From a virus, in IMG/VR virus record IMGVR_UViG_3300030116_003579, positions 1 to 45,287 of that record: a DNA stretch of 45,287 nt; one strand, 5' to 3'. Each line of letters opens with the position of its first letter. Within the stretch, counting starts at the first letter, position 1. The notes under the pieces are model-generated. The model was not told the DNA's origin, made no database searches, and worked only from the letters and a program-made list of their open reading frames with translations. This document shows, in pieces, positions 25,701 through 32,170 of the stretch. Position numbers and translations under genes: made by a program.

Positions 25701-27076
25701 TCGCATTAGATACTAATACTACTGGTAATAATAATACTGCGGTTGGTGTACAAGCTTTAACCAGTGCTACAACTGCTGGAAACAACACTATGGTGGGTAT
25801 GTATGCTGGACTAGGTGCTACAACTGGTGGATCTAACTCTGGCGTTGGGTATATGGCACTGTATAGTCTAACAACAGGAGCTGAGAATATTGCCGTAGGT
25901 AAACAAGCACTTCAATCGGTTGCTACGGCTAGCGGTAATATAGCTATCGGTAATGATGTGTTAAAAAATAATACTTCATCTTACAACACTGCTGTGGGTC
26001 ATGAAGCTATGCAAGACAATACATCAGGACAATATAATGTTGCTGTTGGATTGAGAGCTTTAGGAGATAACACTACAGCTAATCAAAATACTGCTGTGGG
26101 TTATGATGCTTTAAGGAAAACTACAACTGGAGGTTCAAACGTAGCCGTAGGAGCATGGGCATTAGATGCTAATACAACAGCTAATAATAACACCGCTGTT
26201 GGTTATGATGCTTTAACAAGAAATACAGAAGGAGAACGTAATGTAGCCATAGGAACAAAAACTTTAGACGCTAATACAACAGCTAGTCAAAACACTGCTG
26301 TAGGTTATGAAGCTCTGAAACTTAATACTACAGGGTATTCACATACTGCTGTAGGTCATGGTGCATTAGACACTTCAACAACTTCGTATGATTGTTGTGC
26401 ATTTGGTGTAGATTCTTTAAGATCTCAGACTACAGGTGTAAATAACTCTGCATTTGGTAAAGATACACTTGCTAACCTTACTACAGGAAATCATAATACA
26501 GCAATAGGAAAAAATGCTGGAAACAATGTAACTACAGGAGGTAGTAATGTTTTTGTTGGAATGAATGCTGGTAATGGTCAAGTAACTACAGAAAGTGATT
26601 ATTTATTTATTGCCCGTGAAGGAGTAGCATCGGGAAATGATGGCTGTTGGATTTTTGGTGATGCCGAAGGTGATGTTTTTCAAGGTAATAATGATGGACA
26701 TTGGGCAACAACATCAGATCAAAGACTTAAAAAAGATATAGTTGATAATACTAAAGGTCTCGAAGTTATAGATCAAGTTAAAGTCAAAAACTTTAAATTT
26801 AAACAATATAAAGATGGTTCACCTGTTACTTCAGATGATACTGTTGATATAAGTGCATTTACTAATGATCCAAAAATAAATCAAGTACTATTAAGACAGG
26901 GAGATACATCAACAAAAATAGGTGTAATTGCACAAGAATTAGAAACTGTTTTACCAAACTCTGTAAAGATAGGACCACATGGTCAAAAAACTGTAATACA
27001 AGATGAATTGTTTTGGCACATGTTAAACGCAATAAAAGAATTATCCGCAAAAGTTACAGCCTTGGAGGGCAAATAA
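22712..27076 (+). CDS. Tail fibre with T7-type head-binding N-terminus, YadA-like repeats and S74 chaperone
   Basis: This is a 1454-residue receptor-binding fibre. Residues 1-115 match the T7 gp17 N-terminal attachment domain (YTGNGSTTLYSITFPYLDTS). Residues about 190-400 hold repeats of AELNILDGVT plus two copies of a QLNAKQPLD block. From about 710 to 1295 there are some thirty 17-residue repeats of the type NTAVGxxALxxNTT, as in the left-handed beta-roll of trimeric adhesins. The C-terminus (SDQRLKKD from residue 1335, then IGVIAQELE) is an S74 intramolecular chaperone, whose Ser/Lys pair is expected to release itself after trimer assembly. Confidence 0.92.
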   Translation: MATTSNSYTGNGSTTLYSITFPYLDTSDIKAQIDGVVTTAFSLANATQVQFNSAPANGAEIIIYRETSDASLAGGEFFAGSSIRADTLNDNFNQTLYIGQEVASRSISSLGGTMQGQFNLGKGVNLNFEGSTDDAHETTLTAQNPTADRTITLPNVSGTVVTTGDSGSVSNGMLADPELQELATMSSGTASALADLSQAEVQALDGVTSSTAELNILDGVTASTAEINKLDGVTATTAEINHVDGVTSNVQTQLNAKQPLDSDLTTLSSMQSGAATELASLTSTELDILDGATVTTAELNKLDGVTSTTDELNILDGVTSTTAELNILDGVTASTTEINYVDGVTSNVQTQLNAKQPLDADLTTLAGMQSGTASILASNTALTSTTTELNQLDGKTLGETSLTTNSDTAIPTSKAVADFVSATVAPLGGLEVISNELSFPNTQPAAGVVISISDAGGVVFNGSGVSTTGRTAGGSTVTINNAPSSLNGETLVAGVGLMVSSTGSSQTYNYHKILGKEDDIKQLSDDINDFNARYRVGSSNPTSALDSGDLFFNTSTGKLLVYNGTNSAWEEAQSVGNFFISTFSESFDGSRTAFTVSNAPTNAQQLIISINGVIQKPNAGQGVPNEGFTLSGSTVTFSSAIPSGSDYFVIVLGSTVNIGTPSNNTVTEAILQANVVSEEKLKVSNSPTNGYFLSAQSGNSGGLTWAQVDTGVTSDGSGNTVAGTNAGDSITSGSNNTAVGKDALTTNTTGNSSVAIGLEALKLNTTGSSNVGIGQEALQQNTTASNNTGVGHNALKLNTTGTENTALGRQSLRTNTTGGSNVAIGVNAMYNNSTGSSNTAVGNVAMSANTTGTQNVAVGANALDANTTASNNTAIGYNSLTVNTTGDYNTALGANALDANTTGGRNTAIGINTLTDCTTGQNNVAVGSNAGENITTSENNVAIGHDAMEENTTGNNNIAIGTRALEENTTASNNTAVGYEALTANTTGADNTAVGKFALDTNTTGNNNTAVGVQALTSATTAGNNTMVGMYAGLGATTGGSNSGVGYMALYSLTTGAENIAVGKQALQSVATASGNIAIGNDVLKNNTSSYNTAVGHEAMQDNTSGQYNVAVGLRALGDNTTANQNTAVGYDALRKTTTGGSNVAVGAWALDANTTANNNTAVGYDALTRNTEGERNVAIGTKTLDANTTASQNTAVGYEALKLNTTGYSHTAVGHGALDTSTTSYDCCAFGVDSLRSQTTGVNNSAFGKDTLANLTTGNHNTAIGKNAGNNVTTGGSNVFVGMNAGNGQVTTESDYLFIAREGVASGNDGCWIFGDAEGDVFQGNNDGHWATTSDQRLKKDIVDNTKGLEVIDQVKVKNFKFKQYKDGSPVTSDDTVDISAFTNDPKINQVLLRQGDTSTKIGVIAQELETVLPNSVKIGPHGQKTVIQDELFWHMLNAIKELSAKVTALEGK
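24838..26600 (+). repeat. Degenerate coding repeat array, about 51-base period, in the tail fibre
   Basis: Repeats of about 51 bases encode NTAVGxxALxxNTTxxx units. They are diverged at DNA level but strongly periodic, with aatacTGCTGTaGG-like and AATACAACa-like words recurring. This array can change length by recombination and so alter fibre length. Confidence 0.85.
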
Positions 27077-27331
27077 ATGGAAGAAAGAACAGCCGATGAA
27101 GTAGCAGCAATTTTCGCTGCTGCTGGCGATAGTGTTACTGTAATTGGTACTGCTAAAACTGAAGATGAAACTGATGATGAATATAAAGATAAGATCAAGA
27201 GAAATGTAGATCATCTTGAAATTATCAAGGGTTATAAAAAACTTGATGAAAAAACTTCTATCTGGGGTTCAGAAGACTTTACCGCTATCGACAAAGCTAT
27301 TGTTGATGGTAAAAAAGTCTACGGAGGCTAA
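27077..27331 (+). CDS. Small acidic protein following the S74 fibre (84 aa)
   Basis: The gene starts on the base after the fibre stop. The product has an N-terminal TADEVAAIFAAAGDSV helix, a Glu/Asp-rich segment (KTEDETDDEYKDKIKRN) and SIWGSEDFTAIDKAIVDGKK. Similar small genes follow S74 fibre genes in marine phages and may be fibre-associated; I do not recognise the family. Coupling to the fibre gene suggests a role in fibre assembly or decoration. Confidence 0.7.
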   Translation: MEERTADEVAAIFAAAGDSVTVIGTAKTEDETDDEYKDKIKRNVDHLEIIKGYKKLDEKTSIWGSEDFTAIDKAIVDGKKVYGG

Positions 27332-28279
27332 ATGGCATTAACAAAAATTGGGACGGATGGTGTCAAAGATGATGCCATTACGTCAGGGAAGATACCCGCA
27401 AACGCTGTGGGTTCTAGTGAGATAGCAGATCAAGCAGTAACTTTAGATAAATTACCTCATGGCACATCATCTAACGATGGTAAGTTTTTACGAGCAAACA
27501 ACGGAGCAGATCCTAGCTTTGAAACAGTTACAAGTACAACAATAAACAACAACGCAGATAACAGAGTTATTACTGGCTCTGGTACTGCTAATACTTTAAA
27601 TGCTGAGTCAAACGTAGTTATAGATTCTAGTGGGAGATTAGGTATAGGAAACACCTCCCCCGATCAAAAATTAAAAATTGAAGATTCAAGTGATGTTGCA
27701 ATACATATTTTAAAAACAGGATCACAAGATACACTAATAAAAAATACAGGACAAACAGAGATTTGTGCTGCTACAGGTGGATCTAGTGGACAAAGAATAG
27801 CTTTTAAAATAGGTGCAAACACTGGATCATTATCTGACATAGCAAAATTTACTCCTAATGGTTTATGCTTTGGAACTGACACCGCAGCAGCCAACGCACT
27901 TGACGACTATGAAGAGGGTGCATGGACACCTAACGTAGCTGGTAATGGTTCTGGTAGTTATTCAATAAGAAGTGCTAACTATACAAAAATTGGAAACTTT
28001 GTCCATGCTGATTTTTATATTGCTGTTTCTGGTTTAAGTTATGGTCAAGCTACTTTTGCTATGGCTGGTTTACCTTTTACACCTACTGGTTATGGTGCTG
28101 GTTCATTTATGTCTAAATACCATGTTACAAACAACAATAGATGGTTTGTGTTACATACGTCTAACGCTGACTCAACTTTATATATTTACGGAAGTGAAAA
28201 TAATGCAAACTGGGAATCACTAGCTGCTGACGCAAGTTTTGAAATGATCGGCACTATTACTTATCGAACAAACGCATAG
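27332..28279 (+). CDS. Second tail fibre-like protein (315 aa)
   Basis: The protein opens MALTKIGTDGVKDDAITSGKIPANAVGSSEIADQAVTLDKL, a repeat-like segment typical of cyanophage fibre N-termini. It continues with LRANNGADPSFETVTS and IDSSGRLGIGNTSPDQKLKI, shared with many marine tail fibres, and ends in a beta-rich domain with YTKIGNFVHADFYIAVSG and LPFTPTGYGAGS, which may be carbohydrate-binding. It is probably an accessory receptor-binding protein. It begins one base after the preceding stop. Confidence 0.82.
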   Translation: MALTKIGTDGVKDDAITSGKIPANAVGSSEIADQAVTLDKLPHGTSSNDGKFLRANNGADPSFETVTSTTINNNADNRVITGSGTANTLNAESNVVIDSSGRLGIGNTSPDQKLKIEDSSDVAIHILKTGSQDTLIKNTGQTEICAATGGSSGQRIAFKIGANTGSLSDIAKFTPNGLCFGTDTAAANALDDYEEGAWTPNVAGNGSGSYSIRSANYTKIGNFVHADFYIAVSGLSYGQATFAMAGLPFTPTGYGAGSFMSKYHVTNNNRWFVLHTSNADSTLYIYGSENNANWESLAADASFEMIGTITYRTNA

Positions 28280-28292
28280 ACCGAGCTACGTC

Positions 28293-28319
28293 TTAAAACT
28301 AAGCCTAAACCTGTTTTAA
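28293..28319 (+). other. Intergenic hairpin after the fibre genes
   Basis: TTAAAAC (28293-28299) pairs perfectly with GTTTTAA (28313-28319) over a 13-base loop, in the only gap (56 bases) between the fibre and lysis regions. There is no clear U-run. It could be a weak terminator or a processing site. Confidence 0.4.
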
Positions 28320-28335
28320 TCGGAGATTAATCCTA

Positions 28336-28590
28336 ATGGCATTAAGCGAATCAATTGAATACGACAAGATAGAAGTTGTCGGTCAATATAAAGCGGTACA
28401 AGTCCGCAAAGCAACAGTCATCAAAAAAGATGGCACAGAACTTACAAGATCTTTTGAAAGATATGTATTACATCCAGACTCAGACATAAGCAAAGAACCA
28501 GCAGAGATTAGTGCTGTATGTAATGCAGTTTGGACAGATGCAATAAAAGATGCTTGGAAAAAGAAAGTAGAAGCAGATAACCCTAGCTAG
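28336..28590 (+). CDS. Conserved hypothetical protein (84 aa)
   Basis: The 84-residue protein reads as a small beta-alpha protein: strands YDKIEVVGQYKAVQVRKATV and RSFERYVLHPDSDISKEPAEI, then a helix with NAVWTDAIKDAWKKK. Similar proteins occur after tail fibre genes of marine cyanophages and pelagiphages. No function is recognised. The stop TAG overlaps the GTG start of the next gene (TAGTG). Confidence 0.75.
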   Translation: MALSESIEYDKIEVVGQYKAVQVRKATVIKKDGTELTRSFERYVLHPDSDISKEPAEISAVCNAVWTDAIKDAWKKKVEADNPS

Positions 28591-28982
28591 TGGAAATACC
28601 CACCATAATTATTCCACCAATAGAAAAAATAGAAACAATATCAATACCTTTACCAACAGCAGACGTTCCTAGTTATGTACCTTTAGTAGTTCCTCCAAGC
28701 GATTTAGAACCTCCTCCTGGAATTAAATCTGAAAGTACAGAAACAGAAGAAGCTCCAACTGGTATTAGAAGGATTGATATACCTTTCACAGATTATGATG
28801 TACCTGTCCCAGAGAATGAAATTTTAATTACTGCTGGGGGTACAGCAGTTGTCTCAGTCGCAGCCACGCTCACAGCTACAGCAGCCTTTAAATGGGCTGT
28901 GACTGCTATGAAACCAATACTTAAAACACTAATTAAAAAAATAAGTGGAAGAAAAGAAAAAGGGAATATTCGGGAAGCTTAA
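28590..28982 (+). CDS. Proline-rich membrane protein (130 aa, GTG start)
   Basis: The protein starts with GTG at 28590, directly at the upstream stop. Residues 1-75 are Pro/Ile/Glu-rich (IPTIIIPPIEKIETISIPLP), followed by one transmembrane helix near residues 85-110 (LITAGGTAVVSVAATLTATA) and a short basic tail (KKISGRKEKG). The layout suggests a single-pass inner-membrane protein with a long extended periplasmic or cytoplasmic arm. It overlaps the holin-like gene by 38 bases. A spanin-like or tail-associated role is possible. Confidence 0.7.
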   Translation: MEIPTIIIPPIEKIETISIPLPTADVPSYVPLVVPPSDLEPPPGIKSESTETEEAPTGIRRIDIPFTDYDVPVPENEILITAGGTAVVSVAATLTATAAFKWAVTAMKPILKTLIKKISGRKEKGNIREA

Positions 28983-29250
28983 AGATGTAGCCGATGAGAA
29001 AGAGCATACCTTGGAAATCCTTGGAACTCTAGTCAGGCTAGGGGTTGTCGTGTGGAGTGGATTTATTATTACGCTTAATTATATTGAGTTACCAATGATA
29101 AAAAAAACCGCAAATACGGATATAACTTTCGTGGCTTCGATTTTTGGATCTGCCCTTTATTCCTTCGGATTGCAGACAAACAATGGTAAAGGTTCAAGTA
29201 AGCCACCAGTTTGTCCTATGGCAAAAAAACCTGAAGAAATTAAATCATGA
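28945..29250 (+). CDS. Putative holin-like membrane protein (101 aa, GTG start)
   Basis: The 101-residue protein has two predicted transmembrane helices, about residues 29-50 (GTLVRLGVVVWSGFIITLNY) and 60-78 (DITFVASIFGSALYSFGLQT), with a charged N-terminus and a hydrophilic C-terminus. Size and topology fit a class II holin, and it lies in the cluster before the terminase where T7 has gene 17.5. It starts with GTG inside the preceding gene and ends overlapping the next ATG. No endolysin gene of the T7 amidase type was found in the window. Confidence 0.6.
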   Translation: MEEKKKGIFGKLKDVADEKEHTLEILGTLVRLGVVVWSGFIITLNYIELPMIKKTANTDITFVASIFGSALYSFGLQTNNGKGSSKPPVCPMAKKPEEIKS

Positions 29251-29603
29251 AAAAATGGATAATATGTCTTGCCCTTTTATCACCAGCTGTAGCTAAAGCC
29301 AATGTTGTGACACCCCAGTTCACTTCAGGGAGTATGCAAAGTACCACCACGACAACTCAGACTATAACTGAAGTCTCGCAAAAACAAATTTTCGGGGCCT
29401 CGGTAAATACCTGGTCAGGTTCTAACGTAACTGCTTCTGGAAATTTAGCTGACACAACTACAACTTTTTCAGTAACAGATACTTCATTACCCTGGAATTT
29501 AGAAACAACTACAAGAGCCGCTGGGCTAGTTGAGCAATGGGATACCACAACAAATTACACAATAAACTCTACAACTACCTCACTCTCTGTCTTCTCGCAG
29601 TAA
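29247..29603 (+). CDS. Secreted protein with signal peptide (118 aa)
   Basis: The N-terminus is a clear signal peptide: MKKWIICLALLSPAVAKANV, with Ala-x-Ala-type cleavage sites around residue 18. The mature part is extremely rich in Thr and Ser (MQSTTTTTQTITEVSQKQIF, TTRAAGLVEQWDTTTNYTIN). The last 67 bases also encode the start of the next gene in another frame. A secreted Thr-rich protein next to a holin-like gene fits a cell-envelope role, but no lysis domain is recognised. Confidence 0.72.
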   Translation: MKKWIICLALLSPAVAKANVVTPQFTSGSMQSTTTTTQTITEVSQKQIFGASVNTWSGSNVTASGNLADTTTTFSVTDTSLPWNLETTTRAAGLVEQWDTTTNYTINSTTTSLSVFSQ

Positions 29604-30061
29604 GTAGTCCAGTAGTTGCAGAAACAAATAACACCTCAAATCCAGTAGCAGCTGCGACCTCAAACAATACCAATCAGTCTGTACAGTTCAACAATAATGG
29701 TGGACCGTCTAGGCAATATTTTGGTACTGGTTTCAGCTGTAACGGATCTACGATGACTCTTTCTCCTTTTTATATGGGGAATGATACTCAACCACAAACT
29801 GAAGATGGATATGTCATTTCTGAAAATTGGGGGTTCCAGGTTAATTTTATGGTCCCACTAAATCGGAAAAGTATAGATCAATGCTTATCACTTGCAGCCA
29901 GGCAAGAAGACAAAATCAGATTAGATATGGAGCTGGTTCGTGCTCTTAAATGCAGCGAGCTCCAGAGATCGGGATTCACGTTCCGTCCAGGCTCAAGGGT
30001 AGAACATTTATGCAGCGACATAGTACCTATTACTTCTTTATATCCTAAGAAAGATAAATGA
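29537..30061 (+). CDS. Secreted protein with signal peptide, nested start (174 aa)
   Basis: A second exported protein starts inside the preceding one. The signal peptide is basic with a hydrophobic TLCLLAVSSPVVA core, with cleavage near residue 28. The mature part is Asn/Thr-rich, then YFGTGFSCNGSTMTLSPFYM, and contains four cysteines (CNG, QCL, KCS, LCS) that could form disulphides in the periplasm. Two overlapping exported proteins in adjacent frames recall the architecture of Rz/Rz1 spanins, although there is no lipobox and no Rz-type coiled coil. Confidence 0.72.
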   Translation: MGYHNKLHNKLYNYLTLCLLAVSSPVVAETNNTSNPVAAATSNNTNQSVQFNNNGGPSRQYFGTGFSCNGSTMTLSPFYMGNDTQPQTEDGYVISENWGFQVNFMVPLNRKSIDQCLSLAARQEDKIRLDMELVRALKCSELQRSGFTFRPGSRVEHLCSDIVPITSLYPKKDK

Positions 30062-30132
30062 CAGAATTTATAGCAATTTTGTGTGTTTCTTATTTAATTT
30101 ACAAATTTTTGAGAATTATTAGAGCTTATTAA
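30058..30132 (+). CDS. 24-residue single-helix membrane peptide
   Basis: The ORF overlaps the previous stop as ATGA and encodes a peptide with one hydrophobic helix (FIAILCVSYLIYKFL) and a basic end (RIIRAY). It ends 2 bases before the next ATG. Its compact placement supports translation. It may be a small lysis or membrane-modulating peptide. Confidence 0.5.
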   Translation: MTEFIAILCVSYLIYKFLRIIRAY

Positions 30133-30134
30133 AA

Positions 30135-30449
30135 ATGGCATTATATGACGGTAGACAATCAGCTCGTACTGTTGAACCAAATAGACAACCTGGAGTAGCT
30201 AGACAACTTTCAGCTGGAGCCTCAAGTGCTAACACAGCTTTGACCTCTAGTTGCTCCAGAATATCTATTAGGGCAGTTACGGCTGACATTAGATACTCAA
30301 TCGGTGGATCTAGTCAAACAGCTAGTGGGACTAGCCACTTCATCGCACAAAACGAAAGATTGGAATTAGTAGTTCCTGAAGGAGCAAACATAGCTGTTAA
30401 AAGAAATGCTTCTACTAGCGGAACTTTAGAACTTACAGAATTATTTTAA
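30135..30449 (+). CDS. Small beta-rich virion-type protein (104 aa)
   Basis: The product has a disordered N-terminus (MALYDGRQSARTVEPNRQPG) and a beta-sandwich-like remainder (SRISIRAVTADIRYSIGGSS, ERLELVVPEGANIAVKR). Similar short proteins are common among marine phages near the terminase genes and are often found in virions, but no experimental role is known to me. It is part of the dense small-gene cluster with no gap to its neighbours. Confidence 0.7.
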   Translation: MALYDGRQSARTVEPNRQPGVARQLSAGASSANTALTSSCSRISIRAVTADIRYSIGGSSQTASGTSHFIAQNERLELVVPEGANIAVKRNASTSGTLELTELF

Positions 30450-30450
30450 A

Positions 30451-30615
30451 ATGATTGTACTTATAAAACCAATACTATTTGCCTTCCTCAAGAGTACAGC
30501 GGTTAAGGAATTAGTAATTAGCCTTCTTGAGGCATACAGCAAATCTACAGAAAATACCATAGACGATAAAGCAGTTGCCCTTATAAAAGAGAACCTGTTT
30601 AAGTCTCCAGCATAG
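30451..30615 (+). CDS. Small hypothetical protein (54 aa)
   Basis: The ATG at 30451 follows the previous stop by one base. The 54-residue product has an amphipathic N-terminal part (LIKPILFAFLKSTAVKELVI), then LLEAYSKSTENTIDDKAVAL and IKENLF. This pattern (hydrophobic start, then a helix with DDKAV) recurs, from memory, in small phage proteins next to the terminase small subunit. The function is unknown. Its end lies 7 bases before the terminase small subunit start, within the same operon. Confidence 0.65.
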   Translation: MIVLIKPILFAFLKSTAVKELVISLLEAYSKSTENTIDDKAVALIKENLFKSPA

Positions 30616-30622
30616 GAGCGTT

Positions 30623-30853
30623 ATGAATAAACGAACAAGTGAAGCTTCTTTCGAGGAACTTCATACTTTGTTGACCAATGAAATAATTGCAAGAATTAAA
30701 TCTGGAGAAGCTACTACAGCTGATCTAAGAGCTGCGATTGATTGGTTAAAAGCAAATGATATTACAGGTGTAGCAATGGACAACTCGCCCCTGGCTGGTC
30801 TTGCAGGGCTTATACCTGAATTGGATTTTGATGAAGTCAATAGACATACATAA
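30623..30853 (+). CDS. Terminase small subunit (T7 gp18-like, DNA maturase A)
   Basis: The 76-residue protein has the small-terminase pattern of marine T7-like phages: FEELHTLLTNEIIARIKSGE, then ATTADLRAAIDWLKANDITG, then an acidic C-terminus with PELDFDEVN. It recognises concatemeric DNA and loads the large subunit. A good Shine-Dalgarno sequence (TAGGAG, 30613-30618) precedes the ATG, stronger than at most genes in this phage. Confidence 0.88.
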   Translation: MNKRTSEASFEELHTLLTNEIIARIKSGEATTADLRAAIDWLKANDITGVAMDNSPLAGLAGLIPELDFDEVNRHT

Positions 30854-30855
30854 CA

Positions 30856-31086
30856 ATGGCAAAATCAAGTCCCGCCCGACTTAGGGCACAAGCAAAATAC
30901 AATCGCAAACCATCCCAGGTAAAACGAAGAGTTGCTTTAAATAAAGCCAACAGACAGAAAGGGACTTATGGGAACGGTGATGGTAAAGATGTTTCTCATA
31001 AGAGAAGTGGAAAGACTGTCCTGGAAAAAGCAAGCACTAACCGTAGACGCAATGGACGTAACGGTAAATCTAAATACAAAAAGTAA
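30856..31086 (+). CDS. Very basic hypothetical protein (76 aa)
   Basis: This 76-residue protein is rich in Lys, Arg and Asn (PARLRAQAKYNRKPSQVKRR, SHKRSGKTVLEKASTNRRRN). The segment KPSQVKRRVALNKANRQKGTYG..GDGKDVSHK recurs in marine phage proteins of unknown function located between the terminase subunits. The charge suggests binding to nucleic acid, possibly in packaging. It starts two bases after the terminase small subunit gene. Confidence 0.78.
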   Translation: MAKSSPARLRAQAKYNRKPSQVKRRVALNKANRQKGTYGNGDGKDVSHKRSGKTVLEKASTNRRRNGRNGKSKYKK

Positions 31087-31107
31087 ACCTTAGTTATTAA
31101 TGAGCCA

Positions 31108-31374
31108 ATGGAAACACCCCGAAGCCTCATGGAAGATCTCCTCACCTTTCGCAGTACAGATGCGAAACGAATGTGGAGGGACCTTATCAAGATTCGGGAC
31201 AAACATCGTTGTACCTATTGCGGTTCAACAGAAGACTTAACCATTGACCACATTCGCCCCAGGTCGAAAGGGGGCGAAACAAATGCCTCTAATTGTGTGA
31301 CCGCCTGTAGAGCTTGTAATCAAGCAAAGGGGTCACTTCATTTACATGAATTTTTAAGTTTAAAATTATTATGA
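31108..31374 (+). CDS. HNH endonuclease near the terminase genes
   Basis: The 88-residue protein has a complete HNH motif: RCTYCGS (about residue 35-41), LTIDHIRPRSKGG (about 44-56, with the catalytic His), N for the second element, and CRACNQAKG (about 69-77). Both CxxC pairs needed for zinc are present. HNH enzymes beside terminases in other phages work with the large subunit in DNA cutting during packaging. It could also be a free-standing homing-type nuclease. Confidence 0.85.
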   Translation: METPRSLMEDLLTFRSTDAKRMWRDLIKIRDKHRCTYCGSTEDLTIDHIRPRSKGGETNASNCVTACRACNQAKGSLHLHEFLSLKLL

Positions 31375-31892
31375 CTGCAGAAGTTTTCACAGCTCAAACA
31401 AATAGAAGAGCTGGAACTATTCATAGTTACGGCTATGGAAGCATTGCCATCGACTCAACAGCTGATACAGCTTTAGCAAACATCACTACATCTAGCACAG
31501 TTAGAGATGTACTCGAAGTTTTAGATGCTTGCATTGAAAGAGATAGAGCAACAACAGCTACCTCAATCGGAGGAGCAACTCAAAACCTAACCTCTAATGG
31601 TCCAACTGATATAACACTTTCAGCTGCAGCGGTTTCAACTGGTGCTAATGGATCTTCTACTCCAGTTACAGTTGGTACTCTTGCTGCTGTAGCAACAGAC
31701 TCAGCTAGCAACCTTACATTCAGTCTTGTATCTGGAACAGGTTCTACAAACAATGGCAACTACGCTATCTCTGGAACAACTCTACAGTTCACAGGATCTA
31801 GTGCTTCAGCTGGTACAGAGTCAGTAAGAATAAGAGTTACAGACAGTTCAGCTCTTACATACGAAGAAGCTTTCCAAATAACAATTAGCTAA
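31371..31892 (+). CDS. Putative Ig/cadherin-like surface protein (173 aa)
   Basis: The protein is Thr/Ala/Ser-rich. Residues about 1-60 contain SYGYGSIAIDSTADTALANI and a helix (RDVLEVLDACIERDR). The second half (about 95-173) reads as a cadherin-like or putative-Ig domain, with the ending ESVRIRVTDSSALTYEEAFQ and strands TFSLVSGTGSTNNGNYAISG before it. Such domains decorate capsids or tails and bind cell surfaces. It is placed between HNH and terminase genes and overlaps both neighbours. Confidence 0.7.
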   Translation: MTAEVFTAQTNRRAGTIHSYGYGSIAIDSTADTALANITTSSTVRDVLEVLDACIERDRATTATSIGGATQNLTSNGPTDITLSAAAVSTGANGSSTPVTVGTLAAVATDSASNLTFSLVSGTGSTNNGNYAISGTTLQFTGSSASAGTESVRIRVTDSSALTYEEAFQITIS

Positions 31893-32170
31893 TGAAACTA
31901 CCCGCTGTCCGTTTCAGGTTAAGCGAGTTTAAAAATATAGCCAGGTGGGTAATGAGAAATTGTCCACCTCCTATGGCTTGGCTTATCCTGGGCTACCTCT
32001 ATGGACTTGAAACTCAATACATAGAATGGAAAACTACATTAACTGTTGATAAAGCTATTAAAGATTGGGAAGCACAATGTCCTGATTTTATTGAAGACAG
32101 AGAAGTTGAAATTATTGAGACGGAATCTGAAGTAGAAGGTTTATCAAATTTTGAAATAAAGCCTAAATGA
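31892..32170 (+). CDS. Hypothetical protein upstream of the terminase (92 aa)
   Basis: The 92-residue protein has a basic N-terminal half (LPAVRFRLSEFKNIARWVMR), a hydrophobic stretch (PPPMAWLILGYLYGLETQYI) that could be membrane-associated, and an acidic tail (CPDFIEDREVEIIETESEVE). The family is not recognised. The stop overlaps the terminase start as ATGA, indicating translational coupling, so a packaging-related role is a reasonable guess only. Confidence 0.7.
   Translation: MKLPAVRFRLSEFKNIARWVMRNCPPPMAWLILGYLYGLETQYIEWKTTLTVDKAIKDWEAQCPDFIEDREVEIIETESEVEGLSNFEIKPK

Noticed and set aside
25464-25788. Minus-strand ORFs opposite the tail fibre repeats (and those at 23461-23727, 23761-24114)
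   Set aside because: They mirror the repetitive codons of the fibre gene, have repetitive nonsense composition, and no independent signals. All convincing genes are on the + strand.
24838-26600. Repeat array read as CRISPR-like
   Set aside because: The period is a multiple of three, inside one open frame, and units are degenerate coding repeats of an adhesin-type fibre.
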